Positions 1-6,058 of a stretch of 6,058 nucleotides of DNA are shown here, piece by piece. Each line of letters starts with the position of its first letter. Positions within the stretch are counted from its first letter, which is position 1. Below the pieces are notes generated by a model. That model was not told the origin of the DNA. It saw only the letters and a program-made list of their open reading frames with translations, and made no database searches. This stretch comes from Thermoguttaceae bacterium (GTDB lineage: Bacteria; Planctomycetota; Planctomycetia; Pirellulales; Thermoguttaceae). The position numbers were made by a program, and so were the translations under genes. Location of the stretch: assembly GCA_024653385.1 (NCBI GenBank), contig JANLFZ010000128.1, positions 7,728 to 13,785 of the forward strand. Direction: 5' to 3'.

Positions 1-38
1 GGAATCGCGTACACTGATCCGCACCGCCGGAAACCTGC

Positions 39-44
39 GAGGAA
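39..44 (+). promoter_or_regulatory. Shine-Dalgarno site of the amidohydrolase gene
   Basis: The purine run GAGGAA ends six bases before the GTG at 51, a normal ribosome-binding spacing. It decides the start. The frame is closed by TGA at 15-17, no ATG, GTG or TTG lies between that stop and 51, and the next in-frame GTG (69) is preceded by a C-rich stretch without such a motif. The TGA at 15-17 could equally be the end of an upstream gene, but only four codons precede it in the window, so this cannot be judged. I see no convincing promoter in the first 50 bases. Confidence 0.6.
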
Positions 45-50
45 CTTCGT

Positions 51-1334
51 GTGCGGCGCGATCCCCCGGTGACATTGAAGGCCCGATACGTCTTTCCCGT
101 CAGCGGCGAGCCGATCGCCGGCGGGGCCGTGGTCGTTCAAGGGGGGCGGATCGTGGCGGTCGGGCAGGGCCTTGGGTGCGGCGAGATGCGAGACCTGGGT
201 CCGCTGGCCCTCGTGCCGGCGCCGGTCAATGCTCATACCCATCTGGAGCTGAGCGACCTCGACGCTCCGCTGGGGCAACCGGGGACCGGTTTCGTCGCAT
301 GGATCCGCGAGGTGATTCGGCACCGCCGCACCCGGGCCGGTTCGGCCGAGGCGGCCGTCGCGCGCGGTCTGGCCGAGTGCGAGCGTTTCGGAACGGCGGC
401 CGTTGGCGAAATCGCCCAGCCCGATTGGTCCCCAGGCCCCGTCGAGAAGTCACCCCTCGATACGACCGTGTTTCTCGAACTGATCGCTCCGACAAAGCAG
501 CGTGCCGGCGCCGCGATCGAGCGGGCCGAACGCCACCTGGAACACCGGGGAACTCCTTGGCGGGCCGGCCTGGCGCCCCATGCGCCCTACACGGTGCGGC
601 GATGCGTTCTGCAACGCGCCGCGGCCCTCTGCCGCACGCGCGGCGCGCCGATCGCTTTCCATCTGGCCGAATCCCGGGAGGAAATCGAGTTGCTGCGCAC
701 GGGCGCAGGGCCGCTGCGCGCGTTCCTCGAAGAGGCCGGCGCGTACAGCGGCGAGTTTGGCCGGTTGCGGCCGCTCGACTTCCTGCAAGTCCTCGACGAC
801 GCCCCGAAGGTGCTGGTGATCCATGGGAACTACCTCGACGACGAGGAAATCGCGTTTCTGGCCGATCGCCGCCAGCGCATGGCCGTGGCCTATTGTCCCC
901 GAACCCATGCGCGCTTCGGCCACGACCCTTTTCCGTTGGCGAAAATGCTCTCGGCAGGGGTAAGCCTGTCGCTGGGGACGGACAGCCGCGCGTCGTCGCC
1001 CGACTTGAACCTATGGGCCGAGGTGCAATGCGCCGCGGCACGCCACGTTGCCGTGCCCCCGCGCGCCGTGCTGGAGATGGCCACGCTTGGCGGCGCCCGG
1101 GCGCTGGGGTGCGAGCACGAGCTTGGCAGTCTCGCGCCGGGCAAGCGAGCCCGATTGCTCGCCGTCGAACTGCCCGACCGCGTCGCTGCCGATCCCCATG
1201 AGCTGCTCGTCGAGGGCACGGCCCTGCCTGCCGGCACGGGCTTGGATGCGAAAATCGGGACACTCCCCGCGAACGGTTACGGCAACGCTTTCCCCGAGAC
1301 CTCGAATCGGAGTCATCGCGATGCGGTTCCTTAG
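51..1334 (+). CDS. Amidohydrolase, TRZ/ATZ-type deaminase family
   Basis: Probable cytosolic metal-dependent deaminase or hydrolase of 427 residues; no signal peptide or membrane segment is visible. Residues 1-60 form the small N-terminal beta domain of amidohydrolases (VVVQGGRIVAVG). The TIM barrel then shows every expected site: HxH metal ligands H62 and H64 in AHTHLE, H177 in LAPHAPYT, metal ligand H204 with catalytic E207 in FHLAES, H258 in VIHGNYL, and catalytic/metal D311 in LGTDSRAS. This HxxE plus H plus D set is that of mononuclear deaminases acting on purines, triazines or nucleosides. Relatives in this branch include aminodeoxyfutalosine deaminases of the alternative menaquinone pathway, 5'-methylthioadenosine or S-adenosylhomocysteine deaminases, and many uncharacterised proteins; the substrate cannot be chosen from motifs. 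The GTG start is chosen from the upstream GAGGAA. The last 25 or so residues look unstructured and overlap the next gene by 14 bases. The family is secure, the specific reaction is not. Confidence 0.9.
   Translation: MRRDPPVTLKARYVFPVSGEPIAGGAVVVQGGRIVAVGQGLGCGEMRDLGPLALVPAPVNAHTHLELSDLDAPLGQPGTGFVAWIREVIRHRRTRAGSAEAAVARGLAECERFGTAAVGEIAQPDWSPGPVEKSPLDTTVFLELIAPTKQRAGAAIERAERHLEHRGTPWRAGLAPHAPYTVRRCVLQRAAALCRTRGAPIAFHLAESREEIELLRTGAGPLRAFLEEAGAYSGEFGRLRPLDFLQVLDDAPKVLVIHGNYLDDEEIAFLADRRQRMAVAYCPRTHARFGHDPFPLAKMLSAGVSLSLGTDSRASSPDLNLWAEVQCAAARHVAVPPRAVLEMATLGGARALGCEHELGSLAPGKRARLLAVELPDRVAADPHELLVEGTALPAGTGLDAKIGTLPANGYGNAFPETSNRSHRDAVP
1309..1312 (+). promoter_or_regulatory. Shine-Dalgarno site of the GH36-type gene
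   Basis: GGAG lies eight bases before the ATG at 1321, inside the coding sequence of the preceding amidohydrolase. Together with the signal peptide that begins exactly at this ATG, it fixes the start. The reading frame stays open upstream to 1048, but that extension translates to low-complexity Arg/Pro/Ser-rich sequence that is only the shadow of the amidohydrolase gene. Confidence 0.6.
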
Positions 1335-3834
1335 ACCCCACGCCGGCCTGCGCGTTGTGATGGTTGCTCTGTTGGCAGCCGCGAGCGGTTCGTCGCGGGC
1401 CGGCCAGACGACGCCGACCGCCTGGATCGACCGACTGCTGGCCGTCCCCTACGCCGACCCCTCGCCCCCCGAGGAGCCGAAGCTCCAGTTGCTCTATCAG
1501 GACTACGAGCGACTTGGCCTGGGCACGACCTGCATGGGCGGCCCCATGACGATCGGCGCGCGCCAGTACCAGCACGGCCTGGGCACCCACGCGAACAGCC
1601 GCATCCGCATCTTCTCGCCCGATCCGGTTGCCAAGTTCACGGCCCGAATCGGCGTGGAGAACAACTCGGTGACCAACCCCGGCGGCCGCCCGATCGGCTC
1701 GGTGGTCTTCGCGGTCATTGCGGGCAACCGCGAACTGTACCGCTCGAAGCTCATGCTGGCCGGCCAAGAAGCCGAGAAGATCGAGGTCGACGCGGGCGGC
1801 GCTCGAGTGCTCGACCTGCTGGTGACCGACGGCGGCAACGGCAGCGCGTGCGATTGGGCGGCCTGGGCCGACGCCGCGATCACCACGACCAGCGGCAAGA
1901 CGATCGCCGTCGAGAAGATCCCGCAGGGCGTCATCCCGACGGGCGCGACACGCTATCCCTTCTCATTCCTGTACGACGGCAAGCCGAGCGACACCATCCT
2001 CCCGACCTGGAAGGCCACGCGCACGGCCCCGGCGAAAGAGCCCGACGGCCGCGAGGTCTCGACCCTGCGGTGGATCGAGCCCAAAAGCGGCCTGGCGGTC
2101 ACCTGGCAGGTGACCCGCTTTGCCGAGTACGGGGCTGCCGACTGGGTGCTTTGGTTCGAGAACACGGGCAAAGCCGACACGACGCTGGTCGAGAACGTGC
2201 AGGCGCTCGACGTGAACGTCGAAACGCCGCTTCCCCGCGGCCCTGCTTACCTATTGCACAAGACCCACGGCGGAACTCCCGACCCGATGCAGTTCGAGCC
2301 GAGCGTGCTGCCGGTCGACGCGAAGCACCCTCGGACGCTCGATGCGGGCCACGGCCGCTCGTCGGGCAAGGACCTGCCGTTCTTCAAGCTCCAGACCGGG
2401 TTGGGTTCGGTCATCGTTGCGGTCGGCTGGTCGGGCTATTGGAAGGCGCTGTTCGAGTGCCAGGACGGCAAGCACCTGCACATGGCCGCCGGCATGGAGA
2501 AGACCCGCTTCCGGCTCCATCCCGGCGAGAAGGTCCGCTCGCCGCGGATCCTCCTGATGCATCACGAAGGCGACACCCGCGAGAGCAACGCCCGCTTTCG
2601 GCAACTGCTCTACAAGCACTATGCCGCGAAGCGCGACGGCAAGGTTCCGCTCCCCATCCCGTTCTGCAACACGTGCTTCACGCGCGGCGGGGTCTGGCTC
2701 AACGAGTGCAACGCCGAGAACCAGATCTCGCTCATCAAGGCGTACTCGAGACTCGGCCTGGAGGCCCTGATCACCGACGCGGGCTGGTTCACCGGCGGCT
2801 GGCCGGCCGGGGCCGGCAACTGGGACCCGCGCAAAGACGCTTACCCCAACGGCATGGGCCCGGTGGCCCTGGCGGCCAAACAGCGCGGCATGATCTACGG
2901 CCTGTGGTTCGAGCCCGAGCGCGTCGTGGCCGGCACGGCGGTCCACAAGGAGCACCCCGAATGGTGTTTGAAGAGCACGCCGGGGCCGCAGGATACGTAC
3001 CTCTTGAACTTCGGTCTGCCGGAGGTCCAGGAGTACTTCTTCCAGATCGTCAAGGGGTTCATGGACCTGCCGGGGTTCCGCGTCTACCGCCAGGACTTCA
3101 ACATGGACCCGCGCCCCTACTGGCTCTTTAGCGACCCGCCCGACCGCCAGGGCATCACCGAGATGAAGTACATCGCGGGTTTGTACGCTTACTGGGACCG
3201 GCTGGCCGCGGCCTGGCCCGATAGCCTGCGCGAAGAGTGCGCCAGCGGCGGGCACCGGATCGATCTCGAGACGATCCAGCGCCTGCACATCGCCCAAAAG
3301 ACCGACTACTGGTTCGACGACGAGGTCGATCAGGCCGCGCTTTGGGGCACGAGCCAGTACCTGCCGAACCACTGCGTCGTCGCGCACCTGAACAAGCTCG
3401 ACGAGTACTCGTTCCGCTCGACCATGGCCTCGTCGCTTTGCCTGGGCTGGATCGCCGACGCCCCCGACTTCGACATGGCCCGCGCCAAGCGGCTTCTTGA
3501 CAAGTATCTCGAAGTCCGCCATCTGTTGGTCGGGGCATGGTATCCGCTGTTGCCCTACTCGCGCGAGCTGGATAAGTGGATGGCTGTAGAGTACCACCGC
3601 CCGGACCTGGACGAGGGCATGCTCTTGGTCTTCCGCCGGCCCGAAAGCCCGTACAGCTCGGTCCAGGTGTCGCTTTGCGGGCTGGAGTCCGGGGCGGAAT
3701 ACGAATTGTCGTTCGACAGCGCGGGCAAGAAGGTCCGCGCACGCGGCAAGGACTTGATGAACGAACTGATCCTGACGCTGCCGACGAGGCGAAGCTCGGA
3801 GTTGATTCACTACCGGCGGGCGTCGTCGAAGTGA
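1321..3834 (+). CDS. Secreted NPCBM-GH36 alpha-galactosidase-like glycosidase
   Basis: Predicted exported glycoside hydrolase of 837 residues, probably releasing alpha-linked galactose or a related sugar from polysaccharide or oligosaccharide. Residues 1-27 are a signal peptide: basic start, hydrophobic VVMVALLAAA, likely cleavage after SRA. Residues of about 36-190 form an NPCBM carbohydrate-binding domain, with the typical GLGTHANSRI (86-95). Residues of about 210-430 resemble the GH36 beta-sandwich. The catalytic barrel (about 445-730) contains DAGWF (486-490), GLWFEPERV (527-535), probable nucleophile D592 in YRQDFN, and probable acid/base D648 in ECASGGHRID. The C-terminal beta domain follows (about 745-830). 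The two motifs match clan GH-D but differ from classical GH36, which has KxDxN around the nucleophile and a Gly-rich run before the acid/base. Substrate is therefore inferred; alpha-N-acetylgalactosaminidase or another alpha-glycosidase activity is possible. The gene overlaps the amidohydrolase by 14 bases. No frame break is seen. Confidence 0.92.
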   Translation: MRFLRPHAGLRVVMVALLAAASGSSRAGQTTPTAWIDRLLAVPYADPSPPEEPKLQLLYQDYERLGLGTTCMGGPMTIGARQYQHGLGTHANSRIRIFSPDPVAKFTARIGVENNSVTNPGGRPIGSVVFAVIAGNRELYRSKLMLAGQEAEKIEVDAGGARVLDLLVTDGGNGSACDWAAWADAAITTTSGKTIAVEKIPQGVIPTGATRYPFSFLYDGKPSDTILPTWKATRTAPAKEPDGREVSTLRWIEPKSGLAVTWQVTRFAEYGAADWVLWFENTGKADTTLVENVQALDVNVETPLPRGPAYLLHKTHGGTPDPMQFEPSVLPVDAKHPRTLDAGHGRSSGKDLPFFKLQTGLGSVIVAVGWSGYWKALFECQDGKHLHMAAGMEKTRFRLHPGEKVRSPRILLMHHEGDTRESNARFRQLLYKHYAAKRDGKVPLPIPFCNTCFTRGGVWLNECNAENQISLIKAYSRLGLEALITDAGWFTGGWPAGAGNWDPRKDAYPNGMGPVALAAKQRGMIYGLWFEPERVVAGTAVHKEHPEWCLKSTPGPQDTYLLNFGLPEVQEYFFQIVKGFMDLPGFRVYRQDFNMDPRPYWLFSDPPDRQGITEMKYIAGLYAYWDRLAAAWPDSLREECASGGHRIDLETIQRLHIAQKTDYWFDDEVDQAALWGTSQYLPNHCVVAHLNKLDEYSFRSTMASSLCLGWIADAPDFDMARAKRLLDKYLEVRHLLVGAWYPLLPYSRELDKWMAVEYHRPDLDEGMLLVFRRPESPYSSVQVSLCGLESGAEYELSFDSAGKKVRARGKDLMNELILTLPTRRSSELIHYRRASSK

Positions 3835-3847
3835 CGGCGACGTCCGC
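3816..3847 (+). terminator. Hairpin at the GH36 stop codon, possible terminator
   Basis: The arm GCGGGCGTCGTCG (3816-3828) pairs with CGGCGACGTCCGC (3835-3847) over 13 uninterrupted positions, two of them G-U, closing a six-base AAGTGA loop that contains the TGA stop codon. It lies in the 31-base gap between the converging genes, 18 bases beyond the stop of the minus-strand gene. In the minus-strand transcript the two G-U pairs become A-C mismatches, so the structure favours the plus-strand RNA. No T-tract follows on either strand, so this is not a classical intrinsic terminator. It may pause polymerase, protect mRNA 3' ends or be fortuitous in GC-rich DNA. The rest of the gap (3848-3865) shows nothing recognisable. 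Confidence 0.4.
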
Positions 3848-3865
3848 TCGACCCAAGAGGGGGCC

Positions 3866-6058
3866 TCAATTCAAGCTGGGATGCACCACCAGCCCCTGGG
3901 CCTGGTCGCGGGTGTTCTCGTAGGCTCCGAAGAACTCCGAGTTGCAGTCCAGCCACAGGGTGATGCGGTGGAAGTCCTCGTCGGAGAGCTTCACGCCATA
4001 ATGCTCCGGGCCGAGGTACGGCAGCAGCTTCGACGCCCGGGCGCCGAACTGGCCGGCCGGCGTGCGGCTGCCGCCGTGGACCCCGGTGTTGATGGACCCG
4101 TTCGATACGTGGTAGTAAAACCCGTACTTCGCCGCGAGATTGCTGTAGGAACGGGTCCAGCCGTACTTGCCCTCGACCGGCCCGGAGAGGTCCAGGGCCT
4201 TCTTCTCCTGGTGGCACTTGACGCAGTTGCGGTCCAGTGCCGGCTGCACCAGGCGCACGTAATTGAACGGGTGCGAACCATCGACATCGGGCATGATCTT
4301 CGAGGGCCCGCGTCGCATGGCCAGCGGCACCACGCCGGGGTCGGTGGGCGGGCGGTGCTTGCGCTCGTGGCAGCCCTGGCACGTCAGCCGTTCGCCCGGG
4401 TGCACGTACGTGCCCGAGCGCATCGACTGGATCGCCATGCCCCGTGCGTCAAGCGCCTGGAAGTAGATTTCCTTCCCCACCGGGGCCTCGAAGTAGGCGC
4501 TGCCGTCGGGTTCGACCGGCACGGTGCCCAGCACGCTTCGGGCGTTGGTCTGCTCGGCCACGCCGATGCGCGGCTCGTTCGGCGGGGCAGTGGTCTTGGG
4601 CAAGACCTGAATGACGCGCAAGGCCGTTACCTTCGCTCCTTTCGGCCACTCGAAGTCGCTGTCGTAGACGTTCATCACGGCGATGGTCGCCTGGGGGATT
4701 TCGCCACCGGCCCGCGCAAGCGCCTCGGCCGTCTGCACGGTCTGATCGGGGATCACCGGCGGGCGGGGCCGCGGGCCGAGCGGGATCGGGCTCACGCACG
4801 AGATCGCCGGGTCGCGGTAGATCAGCTCCTTGTTGCCGAAGCGGTCGATCCAGTAGATGCCGCGGTTCTTGGCCGCCGCGTCGTAGACGCACAGGTAGTC
4901 GTCTTCGCTCAGCGGCCAGGGGGTGCCGTAGACCGCGTACGGCGGGATGGGCCGGCCCTCCGCCTCGGGGAACGGCACCTCGGGCGTCAGACGCTCAAGC
5001 TGCGAGGCCGCGTTGTCGTCGGGAATTCGCGGATCGATGAGCACCAGCGACCCGAACTCGTGCCCGTGGTGCGAACCGGTCGAGGCCACGAACTTGTTCG
5101 AGCCGGGGATCGCCCGAATGGCCATCTCCATCCACGGCCGCGACTCGCGGCGGACCGGGTAGTTGCCGTGGAAGCTCCGCGGGTCGCGCCCGTCGGGAAA
5201 GCACGTCCAAATGTGGTGGGCGATGTTCGTGTCGCGGTCGACGTAGTCCCAACGGGTGTAGACGATCATCCCGTCGTTGGTGACGCTGGGGTGCCACTCG
5301 TGCGTCTCGTGGAAGCTCAGGCATACGATGTCGCTGCCGTCGTCCTTCATCGAGAACATCGTGTACACCGGGCAATGCCGCCCGCACCGCAGATAGCCGC
5401 CGCGGCGCAGCGAGATGAACACGACGCGCCCGTTGGGCAAGAAGCACGGGTCGAAGTCGTCCCAATCGCCATCGGTCAACTGAACCAAACCCGAACCGTC
5501 GGCGCCGACACGGAACAGGTGATGGCTGATCTCGGGCCCCCAGAGGTACGTCTCCTTGCCCTTCGATTGCGCGTAGGCCGTCGCCTGGGTATAGGCGAAC
5601 AACACCGTCTTGCCGTCGAACGAGACCTCGGGCGAGAGGAACGCCCCGCCCTCGAGCTTCTGCCCGGCCAGGCGCCCCTTCTCGACCACCGAGTTCTCGA
5701 GCAGGTTCACGAGCTTGGGGTGTTCGCTGTACGGGTCGCACAGCACGAACAGCCCCCCGCCGGGCACGGCGTTGCAGCCGTAATACTGGTCGCACATGTG
5801 GTACACGCCGGCCGAGTCGTGCCGCTTGATGAAGAGCAGCTTCTGGTGATTCAAGAGCGGGTTGGTAAAGGCGATGCGCCGCGCCAGGCGCCGGGCGTCG
5901 AAATAGAGGTCGCGGCGGGCGTCCTGCGGCACGTCGCGGGCCGACCGCATCGCGGCAAGCCGCGCGTCGAGCCGGTCCAACTCGGCGACAAGCGGCCCGA
6001 GACGCGCCGGATCGGCGCTGGGCCGAAGCCGTGCCGCCAAATCGCGGGCCCGCTGGAG
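3866..6058 (-). CDS. HzsA-related di-haem c beta-propeller protein, N-terminus cut off
   Basis: Related to the alpha subunit of hydrazine synthase; function unknown. The frame is open to the window edge, so the start is missing. A TTG at 6040 is in frame but probably internal. Residues below count from that TTG (724 to the stop). Residues 1-60 are helical and Arg/Ala-rich. A beta-propeller follows (about 65-420) with PD40/TolB-like blades such as FLSPEVSFDGKTVLFAY (134-150), FDPCFLPNGRVVFIS (196-210) and WHPSVTNDGMIVYTRWD (249-265). The HZS-alpha middle domain is at about 450-545, with VLGTVPVEPDGSAYFEAP at 503-520. Two haem c sites follow: CQGCH (554-558, bases 4367-4381) and CVKCH (606-610, bases 4211-4225). 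Haem c attachment needs export, so a signal peptide is expected beyond the window. The visible part lacks only some of the roughly 800 residues usual for HzsA. Planctomycetes without anammox metabolism carry such paralogues, so hydrazine synthesis should not be assumed. It converges on the GH36 gene, which argues against a shared operon. Confidence 0.88.
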   Translation of the reverse strand, partial: LQRARDLAARLRPSADPARLGPLVAELDRLDARLAAMRSARDVPQDARRDLYFDARRLARRIAFTNPLLNHQKLLFIKRHDSAGVYHMCDQYYGCNAVPGGGLFVLCDPYSEHPKLVNLLENSVVEKGRLAGQKLEGGAFLSPEVSFDGKTVLFAYTQATAYAQSKGKETYLWGPEISHHLFRVGADGSGLVQLTDGDWDDFDPCFLPNGRVVFISLRRGGYLRCGRHCPVYTMFSMKDDGSDIVCLSFHETHEWHPSVTNDGMIVYTRWDYVDRDTNIAHHIWTCFPDGRDPRSFHGNYPVRRESRPWMEMAIRAIPGSNKFVASTGSHHGHEFGSLVLIDPRIPDDNAASQLERLTPEVPFPEAEGRPIPPYAVYGTPWPLSEDDYLCVYDAAAKNRGIYWIDRFGNKELIYRDPAISCVSPIPLGPRPRPPVIPDQTVQTAEALARAGGEIPQATIAVMNVYDSDFEWPKGAKVTALRVIQVLPKTTAPPNEPRIGVAEQTNARSVLGTVPVEPDGSAYFEAPVGKEIYFQALDARGMAIQSMRSGTYVHPGERLTCQGCHERKHRPPTDPGVVPLAMRRGPSKIMPDVDGSHPFNYVRLVQPALDRNCVKCHQEKKALDLSGPVEGKYGWTRSYSNLAAKYGFYYHVSNGSINTGVHGGSRTPAGQFGARASKLLPYLGPEHYGVKLSDEDFHRITLWLDCNSEFFGAYENTRDQAQGLVVHPSLN

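Noticed and set aside
9..14. TACACT as a possible -10 promoter element before the amidohydrolase.
   Set aside because: The match is weak, any -35 element would lie outside the window, and the motif may be within the end of an upstream gene.
1048..1320. Upstream in-frame extension of the GH36 gene to an ATG at 1048.
   Set aside because: The extension translates to Arg/Pro/Ser-rich shadow sequence within the amidohydrolase gene, while the ATG at 1321 has a ribosome-binding site and begins a signal peptide.
226..1767. Long minus-strand open frame antisense to the amidohydrolase and the start of the GH36 gene.
   Set aside because: Its product is Arg/Ala/Pro-rich without recognisable motifs, as expected for antisense frames in GC-rich coding DNA. 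It lies over two well-supported genes.
1848..3131. Plus-strand open frame of over 400 codons inside the GH36 gene.
   Set aside because: It is an Arg-rich out-of-frame translation of a clearly conserved enzyme. High GC content explains the absence of stops.
3778..3807. The GH36 C-terminus contains LPTRRSSEL, very like the LPTRRSSDL peptide produced by translated Illumina adapter contamination.
   Set aside because: The codons here (CCG ACG AGG CGA AGC TCG GAG) differ from the adapter sequence at many positions, and the frame continues into a normal tail ending IHYRR. The resemblance is only at protein level.
2251..3810. Long minus-strand open frame antisense to the GH36 catalytic region.
   Set aside because: No domain or motif is visible, and it exactly shadows the GH36 codons whose catalytic residues are clear on the plus strand.
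3866..6058. Calling the minus-strand gene true hydrazine synthase and the organism an anammox bacterium.
   Set aside because: HzsA-like paralogues are common in non-anammox planctomycetes, no HzsB or HzsC is visible, and the neighbouring glycosidase suggests a heterotroph.

Overview
The window is GC-rich (well above 60% by eye) and bacterial. It carries two complete genes on the plus strand and one incomplete gene on the minus strand, converging near position 3850. The protein types point to a heterotrophic member of the Planctomycetota or a neighbouring PVC-group lineage. These are an exported NPCBM plus GH36-type glycosidase, and a beta-propeller di-haem protein related to the hydrazine synthase alpha subunit (HzsA). 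The assignment rests on family knowledge, because no rRNA or other phylogenetic marker is present.

Layout. Positions 1-50 hold a short leader with a good Shine-Dalgarno sequence and possibly the last codons of an upstream gene. Positions 51-1334 (+) encode a cytosolic amidohydrolase of the TRZ/ATZ (deaminase) type. Positions 1321-3834 (+) encode a secreted alpha-galactosidase-like GH36 enzyme with an N-terminal NPCBM carbohydrate-binding domain. Its start lies inside the end of the amidohydrolase gene (14-base overlap), so the two are probably co-transcribed and translationally coupled. A 13-bp hairpin is centred on the GH36 stop codon, in the short gap between the converging genes. Positions 3866-6058 (-) encode the HzsA-related protein. 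It has two CXXCH haem c sites, and its N-terminus, including the expected export signal, lies beyond the right edge.

Function. The exported glycosidase fits polysaccharide scavenging. The amidohydrolase has a complete mononuclear-metal deaminase site, and its substrate cannot be read from the sequence; aminodeoxyfutalosine (menaquinone pathway) is one candidate. The HzsA-related protein is the least understood element. It keeps the propeller, middle domain and two haem sites of HzsA, but nothing visible here suggests anammox metabolism. The opposite orientation gives no evidence that it works with the other two genes. There are no RNA genes, mobile elements, CRISPR arrays or long repeats that I can support. 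No gene-free stretch exceeds 50 bases.
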